Source: Tribonema minus
Taxonomy: Eukaryota; Sar; Xanthophyceae; Tribonematales; Tribonemataceae
DNA length: 64,000 nt
NCBI GenBank assembly: GCA_017506865.1
Contig: JAFCMP010000130.1
Coordinates: 62,001 to 126,000, forward strand
Direction: 5' to 3'
Of this stretch, positions 35,801 to 46,868 are shown piece after piece. A program made the translations under genes and the position numbers. Below the pieces are notes generated by a model, which searched no databases, was not told the DNA's origin, and was given only the letters and a program-made list of their open reading frames with translations. Within the stretch, counting starts at the first letter, position 1, and each line of letters starts with the position of its first letter.

Positions 35801-38010
35801 GCAACAGTACTAACCCTAACCCTAATAGTTGACCGTTCCCATGCGTCTGCAATGATCAACCGTTGCCGAAGAGCCAGGTTGCATCAATGTGCGAAGTCCC
35901 ATTTCCAAAGGCTGAACATACTTCATCATATACAGCGCTTAACATACTCGTTGTTTGTGTGACAGGGCCCTGAGGTAGCGGCTCAACTTGAAGCGTTTAA
36001 GGCGATGGTCAAAGACGGCAACGTCAGTCGCGATGAGGTCACGGAGCTGCGCAAGATGTACAAGGACATGGGCATGGTAGGTGCACTCTTACTCTTGCGG
36101 TTTTCCTGTTTTTGGAAAGTAGTGAGGAAGCACTGATGTGAGCATCATGGGGAGTGCACCATTTGCTGTTGAAGGAAAGTGGTGAGGAAAGCACTGAACG
36201 TGCGCAGGTTTGATGAGGGCGTGGGCATCCCCTGGTGATGCGATTGGTTGCCGGTAGTTGCTGGTGCGTGTTCATGTGGAAGTTCATGTTGAAGTGGTCT
36301 GCTTGGCTTTTTCATGACGTGCGAGGAGGGCACGAACCTGCGCAGATTTGACAAGGACATGTAGCAGGGCTTTCTTGCAGTCGGGCTGATTTGTGCCACG
36401 AAATTTGCCCAATTTCGAGCAAGCATTCGCAGCGTGACTACGCCTAGGAACATGCATGCATATCGATGCAGTCACTCGCAGTCTTGAAGCGGTCAAGAAA
36501 CGTTCTCAATGCAGTCGCTCTCAGGCTTGAAGTTGCCATGAATTGGCCTATATTGAATGAGTGTCGCGTATTGCAGCAATTGCGCGCATGATGGTCGTTT
36601 CGTGTTGTCCACTTGGGCGTGGCTTGTTATGTAGGGCTGGATGCCCCTTGTATCCTGAAGCTGTTTGTGTTACACTTCAGTAAGTATGGCGTGAAAATGC
36701 GCGCCTGACAGCAGCTTCTTTCAGGCTTAGTGCCAGGTGTGCTACTGACTGTGTCTTGCCCGCGGACCGTCAAGATGTGTAGTGGGGTCACGGGTGTTTG
36801 CACAACTCGCAAACCCAGCACCACTTAATATAGGCATGATACGTCTTCCACTGCCTTGCATCTTCATGACACTGGAGTACCGTGCAGGCCTGCTTGCTTC
36901 TCAGCTGCAGGAGTTTTGGGAGTCATGTTTGCGCTGCCCTGAGCACATGCCGACTGGCGCAGAGTGCGAAAACATGCTGCGTGCAGTGCAGACGCGGCAG
37001 AAGTGATGGCGCTACGTACTTGGTCGCCAGCACCCTCCAACTTCAAATAGGCGTTCTGACACGGTGCTGCAGCTTGAAGTCTGAGAAGCTCGACTGTAAT
37101 GAGCTCACGTCCATCTTCACCCACGCAATTTTGAGGGTTGCAACAACCGCAAGTTATGCTGGCTATTACTGTAGATGCAATCTCATGCTTCCATATGTTG
37201 TGACACACAAGGGAAGGTGGTTGCGGTGGCCATGCGCACTAGCTACTGGCTCGGACACTGAGATGTTTGCCATTGCGTTACTGCTCCCTTCCCACAGGAC
37301 ATTGACCAGATGGTGGCAGAGTCTGCAGCTGCTGAGAGCACTATGGACAGAGAGGTGCGTAGCGACAGGAATTGCCGCACTGTTGTGGATCAGCTTGACA
37401 GACATGTTGCATTTGTCCAAGCGCAGATGTTTCCAACATGCAGGTTCATTTGCTGTCCGTGATCGGCAGTCTTGCCAACCTGCAGTGGGCACATCTGTTG
37501 CATTACCCATGCAATTTTTTTTTGGTCAAGCTGTTTTACGCCAATCGAGCTGTTTTGATACTTTACACCATGTACATAGCCACCTGAGCACCACCACTAC
37601 CTGCTGATCGCACCTGAACCAGGTGGCGTACTCCAGATGCAAACAACAACTGCCACTCCCATCCACCATAACTCCAAAAGTGGCTAGATCTTACAGGAAC
37701 CAAACTCTGCACCTGAACCTTAGTTGAAGTGTTGTTAAACAGATAACCTCCGCATCGAGTACATATGCACACCCAGTACAAGAGCACCCGGTTACTCAGC
37801 AGCTGATCATGGCTCATCGTGCGCATCACTGCTGCCGCGTTCAAGGAAATAATTCTGCAGTTCTCATACTGCACGCCAGTTGACCATTGTTGCGAGTGCC
37901 AACCAGTGCCGAATCGCCTGTTGTTTGCTGCGCTCTGTGCATGTGTTTCTGTGCAGGCCAAGGAACTGTATTCCCTGCTTCGGCAGATGCTGGAGCAGCA
38001 CCCTCTGTAA
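23821..38010 (+). CDS. plastid-targeted membrane-associated protein of unknown function, 601 aa
   Basis: Fifteen exons join in phase to 601 codons plus TAA: 23821-24059, 25026-25215, 25940-26043, 27406-27521, 28372-28499, 29365-29487, 30558-30708, 31984-32044, 32710-32821, 33680-33846, 34430-34496, 35255-35380, 35966-36076, 37298-37354, 37957-38010. Residues 1-23 are a signal peptide ending ATA before YVGVPH, a heterokont plastid presequence. A twin-arginine segment follows (RRRAAAAAAVAALV, then LPARALFG), suggesting thylakoid sorting. About 154-174 is a hydrophobic Gly/Ala helix (GGVVIAGAGVLIVG), then Pro/Lys-rich linkers and a helical C-terminal half with a Met/Gly run (LAALMGGMGGMGEGGG). 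No known domain is recognised. Each junction has GT and AG. Exon edges are duplicated in introns throughout. Confidence 0.8.
24461..24860 (+). repeat. tandem copies upstream of exon 2 in the 601-aa gene
   Basis: Two copies of about 160 bp (about 24525-24690 and 24691-24860) share cacattgaagtc and ttacaatgcatacatgcc-like stretches. A degenerate copy of the exon 2 start (poly-GCA then gtggcagtgctcacc) lies at about 24464-24510. Confidence 0.65.
27978..28631 (+). repeat. duplicated edges of exon 5 in the 601-aa gene
   Basis: The acceptor side of exon 5 (28362-28395) has upstream copies at about 27975-28010 and 28155-28190. The donor side (28458-28505) has a downstream copy at about 28588-28635, ending GCTGCTGAG then GTATGC. 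Confidence 0.75.
29250..29364 (+). repeat. triplicated acceptor upstream of exon 6 in the 601-aa gene
   Basis: A unit of about 38 bp (ttcacttcccaatgttt, then a ctcgcctcttag-like acceptor) is repeated three to four times. It places several AG acceptors in a row before the one used at 29364. Confidence 0.8.
29820..30557 (+). repeat. tandem copies of intron end plus exon 7 start
   Basis: The sequence gtgcag followed by ggcgccgcatcgaaccgcc occurs at 30271, 30375 and 30451 before the real exon start at 30558. Weaker traces lie at about 29880, 30000 and 30125. Between copies runs a shared aagttcaacttgaacatcac stretch. Confidence 0.85.
30719..30761 (+). repeat. interstitial telomere-type repeat
   Basis: About six TTAGGG-like units, some degenerate, lie in the intron just after exon 7. 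Confidence 0.85.
30762..30988 (+). repeat. two downstream copies of exon 7 3' end plus donor
   Basis: The exon 7 end (GGCAGCTTCGCGCCAGACCC, then a G|GTGCG donor) is repeated at about 30762-30826 and 30947-30988, both keeping GTGCG donors. Confidence 0.8.
31842..31865 (+). repeat. interstitial telomere-type repeat
   Basis: Three to four TTAGGG units in an intron of the 601-aa gene. Confidence 0.85.
32058..32355 (+). repeat. intronic tandem repeat, three copies
   Basis: Three related copies of about 90-100 bp share cttgtgcttcgcattgc and, in two of them, gcataggtatatggcatgc, directly after exon 8. Confidence 0.7.
32832..32873 (-). repeat. interstitial telomere-type repeat
   Basis: About six degenerate CCCTAA units just after the exon 9 donor. 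Confidence 0.8.
33214..33400 (+). repeat. upstream copies of exon 10 acceptor edge
   Basis: The exon 10 start (cag then GCCTTGAGCGACCTGCTGCT) has copies at about 33211-33245 (with its AG) and 33350-33385 (degenerate). Confidence 0.7.
34497..34630 (+). repeat. ~20-bp tandem repeat at exon 11 donor
   Basis: Repeats of a tcatcagcatgattctgag-like unit start at the GTGAGTCTGAG donor and run about 130 bp, so the donor itself belongs to the array. Confidence 0.7.
34960..35045 (+). repeat. upstream copy of exon 12 acceptor edge
   Basis: The stretch ending ctgcaacag then tccctgaaac repeats the real acceptor region (about 35165-35265), including about 60 bp of upstream intron. The donor side of exon 12 also has a copy at about 35450-35480. 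Confidence 0.75.
35626..35660 (+). repeat. interstitial telomere-type repeat
   Basis: Four to five TTAGGG-like units in intron 12. A short CCCTAA run follows at 35811-35826. Confidence 0.8.
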
Positions 38011-39214
38011 GGACTACCACTCAAGCAGCAGTGGAAAGGAATACATTCAAATAGCAACAGGGTGCATCATATACTTCAAGTTTGAAGCCCTGAGCGTCCT
38101 CCCTTCTGCTGTTGGCTGCACACTGAATGCACACGTGTGTCATTTTCTCGTTCAGCACATATCATTTGATCAAGAGACCACGTGGTGCAGCATGGACACT
38201 GAAGGCGCCTTTCCGCGGGTCATGCAAAGCTGATGGGCCTTTATTTGGCAGGCTCAGAGTGGCTTAGGAGTGTCACCACGAGCGGCTGAGTCGTTGCGCA
38301 TTCCGCTGTGTCGTGCCTGTACTGTAGCTGCATCACACCTGCACTCGCCGCGTTCCCGAAGCTGCATTCCCCAAGCTGACATGAAATCAATGCGTCAGCA
38401 CACGACGAGCATTTTATGAATACTCACTGGATCGAAGTTGTCACCATGGACTGCATGCATGGCGTAAATCTCTGGCCACATTCGACATTGTGACACCTGT
38501 TGACTGACAGCGCTTGCCGAAAAAGTATGTGGGGAGCGCATTGCCTGCGTGGTGTGGCAAATGTATGTATATGTTTACAACAAAGGGGGGATATCAAAAC
38601 CCAGGTCAGTCCCTGTTCTGTGGGAATCTGCCTGTATATGTGCAGTCAGTCAGGCCCATGCGCTTCGAATCCCCCTTCTGGGAGTATCTCTTGTTCTGCT
38701 TGGTTGATACTCACATCACTGATGCCAGCAGTTGCGACCAGTGAGTGCAAAGGCAACTCTGTCTCTCTCTGCTGCAGCTTCTAGACATCACCTCAGCACC
38801 TGCGCAGCAATGAGTTCTCTCTGCCCTGCCTTCTTTGGGCATCTAAACACTATAGCCCAGCAACCTGTTGAACTTGACAGTACTTATTAGGCGGTTTCCA
38901 GAAGCCAGAAAACCCACAAACCGTATGTATCTTGCTTGAACGTCACCCACTTTCACTTGGTGTGTGTCCGTCGCCTGAGGTGTGTGGCAAAGTCAAGGTG
39001 CAAGTTGCGGCATTCAGTCAGTGTGTCAAGCAGCAAGCCGTGTACGCAGGTCGTACCACGTTGCCATCAGTGCGCACGTGTTGGGGACGAAACAGCAGCT
39101 TGCGGTGCTTGCGGAGCGATTGTGTGCGAGCGGCGGCACTCAGGCCATGGTGCCTTGGACCAGGAATTGAGACAGCACGCACGACAACAGGGTGGCGGCG
39201 GCAATTGCGTCTGG
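38011..39214. other. intergenic and possible 5' exon of the FIT-like gene
   Basis: This is the 3' flank of the 601-aa gene and the 5' flank of the next. A frame open from about 38936 into the FIT-like exon codes a Cys/His cluster (CHQCARVGDETAACGACG at about 39061-39115) resembling a zinc-binding site. It has no ATG, so it would need an upstream exon. Confidence 0.4.
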
Positions 39215-42200
39215 ATGACTTGTTCATCAGTGCATCAACGCCACCTGCAGCACATTGCATGTCACTCCACCACAGAGGCATCATCTGCAGCGGCCTTGGC
39301 GACAATGCTAGTAGACACTTGCACTCTCTCTCGGCGGTCTTCCAGCGCGGAGCTTCTGCACCAGCATGAGGCTGGCCACGTGGAGCAGCAGCGCCAACAG
39401 CAGCAGCAGCAGCAGCAGTTGCAACATCATCTGTCCACCAACGCGCTGCTGGCTTCGCCCAAAGCTGCAGTAGCAGCAATCGCGGGTGGAGGCGTAGCTG
39501 CAGCCAACATCTCTGTGTCTGGGAGCCTTCTATTCTGGGCGCATGCCTTGCCGGCGTTTCTGGCGCTGTGCGCGGGATTGCTGGCCAATGGGGGCAACAA
39601 ATATGTGCGGCTAAAGGTGGCGGGGGAGTGCGGTTCAAGATGGGCAGATGTCTACGGTGAGTTGAGGTTGCGACATGGCCACATCCACAAGCAAATTGCA
39701 CATCAAAGCGTCAGTATCGCTTACTGCTGAACGAATCGTCTCGCATTCACTGCGTGGAGGAGCCGCCAACTGCTGCAATTGTCATTGGTACAGTATACAT
39801 ACATGCTACCAAGCGATCTGCGCCAAACAAGCAGCAGAAAGCGGTGTATTTCGAATAAATGCACATTCTACTGGTACCTTCCTCAAGAAGGCTCCAAAGG
39901 GCTTGTTGAAGGGCTTTGAAGTTGTTACTTGGTTGTAGTGCCCCCTAACCTCTTGCTCAAGCGCAGCTGCTGCTATGCACTGCCGGCCAGCATCACATCA
40001 GGTCTTGCATTGTGCCTTGACTGAACGAAGCGCTACAAGACTGGATGACGCCTGGCTTGCTCAAATCACATTCACATTAGGTACTTGAAACTCTTTGTGA
40101 CAGTGCTACATGCCTGCATACTTACTTCTAAGTCAGCACATAATGTTGCCATCACTGCGTGCTGCGTCAAACTTGCACTCAATTGAAGCGCTGTAGCTTT
40201 CTGAGCACTTGTTAGCACTCGCTCGCCGACTCTGAGCACGGCAGTCTCGCGATGCACACTCGCAACACTTGGCAGAAAGCGATGCTTCATCATGTTGTGC
40301 AGCTGCCGATCATCAGCATGTTCACTCATGTTGTTCTGAAGCATCCATTCAACAAGGTCATTTCTTATGAAGGTAGCCGCCATGTCATGTGAAACCTCTA
40401 GGCTTCGCGCCAGAGCAAGCAGGTAACATCTGCAACTGCTGCTGTTACATTGTGCAGCAACCGACACTTTCTACTCCTCGGTTGGGGTATCCATGTAGCC
40501 ACACAGTACACACAGCACGAGTCAGCAGTGAGTTCGGTTAGGGTTAGGGGTAGGTTATCAGCAATGTCATTGCATGCTCGTCAATATGAAGTGGGCGCAG
40601 CTGTGTTCGCTGTTGACGATGTCTGTGTGACAACCGCGTCGCCTTGGAACGCCAGTAATGTCCCCTACTAATGATGCCCTTTCGTCATTGTCTTCTTATC
40701 ATGGGGACCATAGAACCCGCTTGCATTGAAGCCAAGTTAGCTGAGCGTTGCTGCCGCCGCGTCCCTTCGCAGATGGCCCGGATGGAGCTGTGTGCTGCGG
40801 GGGAATAGACACGCTTTTGGTGATGCCAGTGGGCCTGTGTCGAGCGGTGTCACTGAACTGGACAACGGCGCTCATGTCGCAGTTATGGGCGGCGCTGCTG
40901 GTGCCCGTCATCGGTGAGCGCATTGTTGAACTTCATGTGTGACGCTCGCAACATCAAAGCTATCGGTTGCATTGCAATCAGCGCAAGGCGCTTTTGGACT
41001 GAACGCTGCGTAGGTGCTTTTGACTGGTAGATGCGGGTGTGCATTTAACTGCAGCTGTGACGCCCACAACATGACCAATCAACGGTAGTGGTGAACATCG
41101 CGGTGTGGTCAGCTGCACTGAACAGTCAGTGAGCAACGCTCAGCAAAGATTCCGACCAGTGGTGTTTCACTCAGAGTGTGATCGAGCAGCCGCGACAGGT
41201 GCAGTTGGCGCGCTTCATTGGCCAGTACGCAAGGAAGGTCATGAGTGACGTGCCATTACTAGACTTATGTTTCTGTTGGTTCAAACAAGCTGCAGTGACA
41301 ACGACAGGTGACAAATGCCGAGACTGAAGTGCGGGTTTCTGTCAGTGTAAGATGCGCAAAGCTGCCAGCTGACAAGACACTGGCCATGTTCATGTTCCCG
41401 CACGCTGCAGTATTGGTGTGGCAGCCGCTGGTCAGTGTATGCATGTACATGGGGTACATATGTACCACAGCACGTGCAGTTGAAGTTGCTCAGCGACCGT
41501 ATTCTTTCAGTTTGGCATGTTTGACGTCAGCACGCTTGCATGTACATCATGGTGCTAGTGCTACAGGAATGGGTATCAAACCGGCTCGCCACTCCACCAC
41601 ATTGAAGTTTCAACTTGAAGTTTTGACTTTCGCGGCCATTGCCATCAGAGGATAGACAGACGATCACACTCTACAGTTGTACCCCAGCCATGCCTCTCAG
41701 ACTGTTACTGGCCCGATCCATGCGTTTGTACTTTCATTACTTCTCGCTCACGGCGCCAAATGGCCCAGATGGTGGATGGCCATGGACTTGCAGCCAGGTG
41801 TCTTTGTGAGCACCTTGAATGAGTCTCAATGCGCATTGCCGATCACCTCCAAGCGTTGTAATTGTTCATTATCCGTTCGTAGGGTCTGTCGCTGACCCGA
41901 TCCACGCTTCTGTACATGTTCATTACCCGCTCGTAGGGTTTGTGGTGAACACGGGATCGCAGACACCGGCGCGGGTATTTTGCCCAAGGGAGGATGTCAC
42001 CACGCGTCACCTGCGGCGGTTCCTGCTGTATGCCGTGCTGGCTCTGTGGCGCACTCGCGTCCTATACAAGGTGAGCACTGCCGCGGCGATTGTGCCGTTG
42101 CGTCAGTAACGGAACAGAACACTTGTTAACGGCACACTGTACAAGTCTATCCCGGGAGATGGGAGGCATTTCGCGCATGTCGCAAGGGTAACCTGCTGTT

Positions 42201-45200
42201 TCGCACTGTCACGCTGACTAGTGCCATTGCTCAGCAAGGTGAGCACTCCCACCTCTGATGAATGTCAGCGCTCAGACTGTCTTCTACACAAGGTGAGCGC
42301 TGCCACGCAAAGAGACGCCAGTGCTCAGCGCTGCTGTACGAGTAAGGCGAGCACCGCGCCATGCTGCATATGGCAAAAGTCAGAAATGCGTCCTGTACAG
42401 GGTGAGCACTGCCATGCTGATGAACGTCAGTGCTCAGTGTCTTATGTGGTGAGCACTGCCATACTGACTGTGGCTGCTCGGTGACGCATGTCAGAACAGC
42501 ATGAATCGTTGAAGTTTACGGAACAGTCAAAGTTGCTTGCGCTTTGAAAAGCCTGCGCTAACGGGTGCTGAGGTGCGGCTGTGAACAAAACACAATAGAA
42601 TGTCCGCAACATTCTATTTCCGCAATTTTTTCAGCACTGGTGCCATGCTGGTTATCGTTGGTTATCCCTCTCATCACAACGCCGCACATCTGTGACACAG
42701 GGGCTAAAGTGGTTGCAGCGCTCAGCACTGGGGGATGCTCACGGCGCCGACGACTGCTGGTGAGTCAGTCTGGCGCTGTTACAATGCTATACCTTTTACA
42801 TGCCCTCACGTTTCCGTATTGGGCAGAATGCGCTACATTTGCACATTCAATTGATGGGGGGGCAAACAAAATTCAGCGTTCACTGTACGTGACCTGACCT
42901 AAAGCGAATGGAATGTGGTAGCACTGCAGTTTACACCTTCTCATGACAGTACTCTCCTCTTGAATGGTGTTATAACTTACGACGTTCAGTACCTGGCGGT
43001 CTTTACCTTCTCATTGCAGTACTCTCCTCTTGAATGGCATATTATAACATACGACTTGCTGTGCCTGGTATCCTTGATCGTGTTGATGGAGAACAGCTTC
43101 AAATGTCCTTTGCTCATGGTATGGAGACCAGACCCACGAGACACCCATGCAACTCTTTGCATAAGTTAGGGATGGAGTAAGGGTTTGGGTCAGCGTTTAT
43201 GTATGCACACCAAGCGCACACGCTGCCGCAGTGATCTTGCCATCAACATGCTTTTTAACGTCAACAAGCAGGTTGCGCCATTGTGATGATATCAGCTACA
43301 GTATGCCCTGTGGGCTTTGATGCTGGAATGCAGAGTTCTTTCACCAGCACAGCGCATGTGCACTGTTGATCATCATCACGCACCACACTCTGAGATTCAT
43401 GGGAACTTTCTGGTGTCTTTGCTCAGTCAGGCAGCCACAATGTGCTTATTAAGGTTTGTGATATGTGCGCATGCAGGTATGCACAGCACACCTGGCGCGG
43501 CGTGTGCAGAAACGGGTTTGACTTCAGCGACCATGTGGTCCTCTTCATGGCGCAGTACCTCGCGATACAGGTGTGTACTGTGTACTTTCTATGTACTCAT
43601 TCTCGCTCAGGGCACGATAAAGCCTCTATGGTCCCCTTCATGGCGCAGTACCTGGCAATACAGGTGTGTACCTTCCAAGTACCCATGCTCGCTCAGGGCG
43701 CAAGAAAGCCTAGATGTCGGAGGCCAAGCTTGCTATAAGAATTCATGTGCACCTGTGACACCTCACGCGTGTGTACGTGAGTGGTCACTGTCATCATAGT
43801 GTGTAGTAGCACAACACAATTAAAGTTGAAACTTCAATCAACTGTCGATTGTCATCATGGCATCGGCAACACTACCATTCCAAGCAAGATTGCACAATCC
43901 CCACATCAACCTATTCACTGCGAAACTCGTCCTGAACTTTTGACTCCCTTTCAGCATGCCTATGATCTTGCTGAATTGAGCTGAAGCAATTTGAGGCCAT
44001 CACGGTGTTTGTGGTTGTTGTAGTGACCTCCTTGACATAGTGACGATCTCGACCATTCTGGAACATGCTGGACTCTTCCTCGCCAATGCGAGCTTTTCAG
44101 GATGCGCGCACTGCTCGGTCTACAACGCAGCTGGCGCACCTGTGCCCCGTCCACCGCTGTTGCACACTTTCCAACCGTGTGTGGCGCTGCTGCATGAAAG
44201 CGCCACGCGCCCTAACCCTAATCCAAACCCTATGATGCTGCGCTCCCATGTGACTGCACACCACACTGTCAACGCACCATCAACTCAGTGTAGATGCGCA
44301 TGCTGCGTCTGTGCCCTAGCAAGCACTACAATGCGGTCAGCAGGTACACATCTGAGCTGCGTGCAATGTTGCAGCAGGAGTGCCTGGCATATGCTCGTGA
44401 CAGTGCTGCACTCCCAGTTGACCATGCCATACTCTGCAGTATTGCATTGGACGAAAACCCCTCAGTGTTGATATTCGCACCGCGCCCCCCCCCTAAATTC
44501 TACACCCGGCTCTTCCTTTGTCAACTTTGCGTCCACTGCAAAAGCGAACGTGATCCTGAGCCTACCTCCGCTTCGCGCGCCCGCAGATGTTTGAGACGTT
44601 TGCGACGCTGCACGAGAACCGCAAGCGGTTCGCGCGGGTGGCCAGCGCTGCAGTCGGCGCGCTAGTCAGCTTCGTCGCCCTTGGGGGAATGTTTGATACG
44701 GTAGGTATTGTTGCCACATGTATTGTAGGTAACATGGGTGGGACCAGCTTCATCGCTGTCGGGGGCATGCTCGACACGGTATGCAATACCTACTGTATTT
44801 ACTTGATCAAGTAAAACCCTGCACACCACCTTCTACACTACGCGCATTCAAGAGCGCTGTCAATAGCTGCTGCACCTCCTGTGTTTGGGCTACCAGCTGG
44901 AGCTGGCCTACCGAACACGTGAGACCTTTCCATACTGAACACCCATGCCCTCGAACGCTACAAAGCTCGCACACAGAAGTCTTTTGACCTGTGGATATGA
45001 TGGCACTGTTTGACTCGTGGCCAATGACTGCAACAGCGGCGACCACGGTTATTGGTGGAAGGCACTTGCGGCTAACCATCCTTTGTCACCTAGAGCTCTA
45101 CGATCTTTTGATTCGTTTCCATAAACCTACGCTGCTGCCCACGTGTCAGTTTCGTTGCGGCAGCCCCAGTGCCGCACTTGAACTGCTGCGCATCAGGTCT

Positions 45201-46868
45201 CAGCATTCGTCTCCTGAGTGGTGCTGGCGGTTCACGTCTTGAAGAATGCTTCCATGCCTACAGTTCTTTGGGCATATATGTACATCTACAGTTCTTTGGT
45301 GCATACATGATGTGTTGAACTGCAACTGTGCGCAGGCTTGTCAGTCTCATAAGCACATGCGATATACGACATGCGTCATTGGTATCCATGCGGTGAAGCG
45401 CCCTTTGCCTGGCTGAGTGTCAGGCATGCTACCAGTTGCTGAAATATGTGTTGCTGTGCTCTCTGCAGCAACTTGGCATCCAGTCAAGACGACCCTGCTG
45501 TATTAAATTGTCTGTCAATATCGCTACATGTTTGCCCTTGTGCAACACAACCATATGATGCTGCATGCTCAATTTTCAGGGCCACCGTCATGATGGCGCA
45601 GTGATCTGGGTCAGGCTGCGCCAGCGGGTTGAGACAAAGGGTCTGGGGTACCTATGTGCATACATGTGCAGCATCGGACATTCATTGCCAAGTCTTTATG
45701 GTGTGCTGTTCTGCAGCTCACCAGGCTCGCATGAACTTGGAAAGACACCATTCAACGCAGTGTGCTTGCATAACCTGATTGCAGTCACAAATGCCCCATC
45801 AGCGCCCTGCTTTTCTGACCACCGTGCACGTTGCCATGCTACACATGTCACAGGTGGCATTCTTTCACACAAGAACAGAGAGCATTGTGGGGTTCGTTGT
45901 GGCAGCAGTGGGGACCTTCCTGCCGCTGTGGGTGCTCATGACGGGCAGGTATGTATGGTATTCGACCTGAAGTTGAAGTCTATCCAGTTGAAGTGTCTCC
46001 AATGTGCGTTTCTCCCTGCGGGTTTGGGCAGTTGTGCAGTGTGGTGCATGATATATTGTGGTATCGTCATAGCATTCTAATAGATGGAAGAAAGACGATA
46101 CCAAATGCCTTATTTGGCATTGAATTGCGAGTCCTTCATGGTAGAAGTTCGCAGACGTTTGGCTCATAGGCCTCCGTTGGACTGTAGCTCTCTTCTGGAG
46201 TGTTAGGGTTCCAGCTGTTGCACCTTTCTCCTGCTGGTGTATATCTGATCGATTAGAGTATGCAGTATGCCTGCCGTAAAACTCGCTCTCTGGCACATGT
46301 GCACAAGTTCACGTGCGATTGCATTCTGCCAAATGAGAGTCGCCTTGTCTCATGTGCCTCTCCCGCCGGTGGCCATGCAACTCTCGGATTTTTTTTCAGA
46401 ACTTCCTCTGGGGCTATGATTTCCACAGCTGCAGCCCCCTTGCTTGGCCACCCTGGCATCATGGGTCCCCTGGCTTTGCAATGCCACTGCCATTGTGTCA
46501 GTACCATCACCTATGCTACGGTGGCGCGTGGCGCTGCCGCGTCGTTTGTGTGACGTGTCTGTTGTGATATTTCCACACCAGAGCTGAATTCGCGAAGCCA
46601 AAATCGCACATGTTTTGCGGCGCTCCTTAAATTTAATACTACAGGACATTACATGTCCGTCCCGACTCATCATGTGCTGTGCTGCTCTGATGGCACCTGT
46701 TGCACCAATGGTCACTGTGTCCGTTGCAGGGGGGCATCAGTAACGCGGTGGCTGGACCCATCCTACTACATCAACATTGCTGAGAACTGCTGCTCGCCTG
46801 AGCTGGCCATGCCCAAAGCAATCTCCTGCGGCGACCTGAACCATCGCCACAACTGCCACCAAAGTTGA
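39215..46868 (+). CDS. FIT/Scs3-family ER lipid-droplet protein
   Basis: Eight exons join in phase to 405 codons: 39215-39656, 40773-40913, 41937-42070, 42701-42759, 43477-43570, 44587-44700, 45854-45948, 46730-46868 (TGA). After a Gln-rich N-terminus come about six hydrophobic segments. Exon 5 has NGFDFSDH, comparable to the family's GFDISGH, and exon 7 has VAFFHTRTES, comparable to the conserved FH site. His278 and His333 match the two catalytic histidines of FIT2, an ER acyl-CoA diphosphatase needed for lipid-droplet budding. Exon 6 begins MFETFATLHE, where FIT2 has an equivalent EE..LHE stretch. The GFDFSD variant lacks the family Gly. The start is the first in-frame ATG of exon 1 and is uncertain. 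Family assignment is by motif only. Confidence 0.72.
40532..40556 (+). repeat. interstitial telomere-type repeat
   Basis: Three to four TTAGGG-like units in intron 1 of the FIT-like gene. Confidence 0.75.
41698..41936 (+). repeat. copies of FIT-like exon 3 acceptor region
   Basis: The stretch gttcattaycygytcgtag then ggt occurs at about 41862-41886 and again at the used acceptor 41918-41940. The linked gacccgatccacgc stretch occurs at about 41710 and 41894. Confidence 0.75.
42220..42460 (+). repeat. array of donor copies after FIT-like exon 3
   Basis: The exon 3 end and donor (CTATACAAG|GTGAGCACTGCC) is followed by about five variants at about 42235, 42287, 42334, 42392 and 42442. Each lies about 50 bp from the next and is joined by a gatgaacgtcagtgctcag-like spacer. 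Most keep G|GTGAGC. Confidence 0.85.
42936..43070 (+). repeat. two-copy intronic tandem repeat
   Basis: Two copies of about 70 bp share caccttctcatgacagtac / actctcctcttgaatggt-type sequence in FIT-like intron 4. Confidence 0.7.
43632..43668 (+). repeat. copy of FIT-like exon 5 3' end plus donor
   Basis: TTCATGGCGCAGTACCTGGC, then ATACAG|GTGTGTAC, repeats the exon 5 end at 43541-43577 nearly exactly, about 93 bp downstream. Confidence 0.85.
44738..44784 (+). repeat. copy of FIT-like exon 6 3' end plus donor
   Basis: AGCTTCATCGCTGTCGGGGG, then CATGCTCGACACG|GTATGC, repeats the exon 6 end at 44668-44706 about 78 bp downstream. It codes the same motif with conservative changes. Confidence 0.8.
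45040..45123 (+). repeat. dispersed ~80-bp repeat
   Basis: A full copy in FIT-like intron 6, nearly identical to the full minus-strand copy at 4366-4441. Confidence 0.8.
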
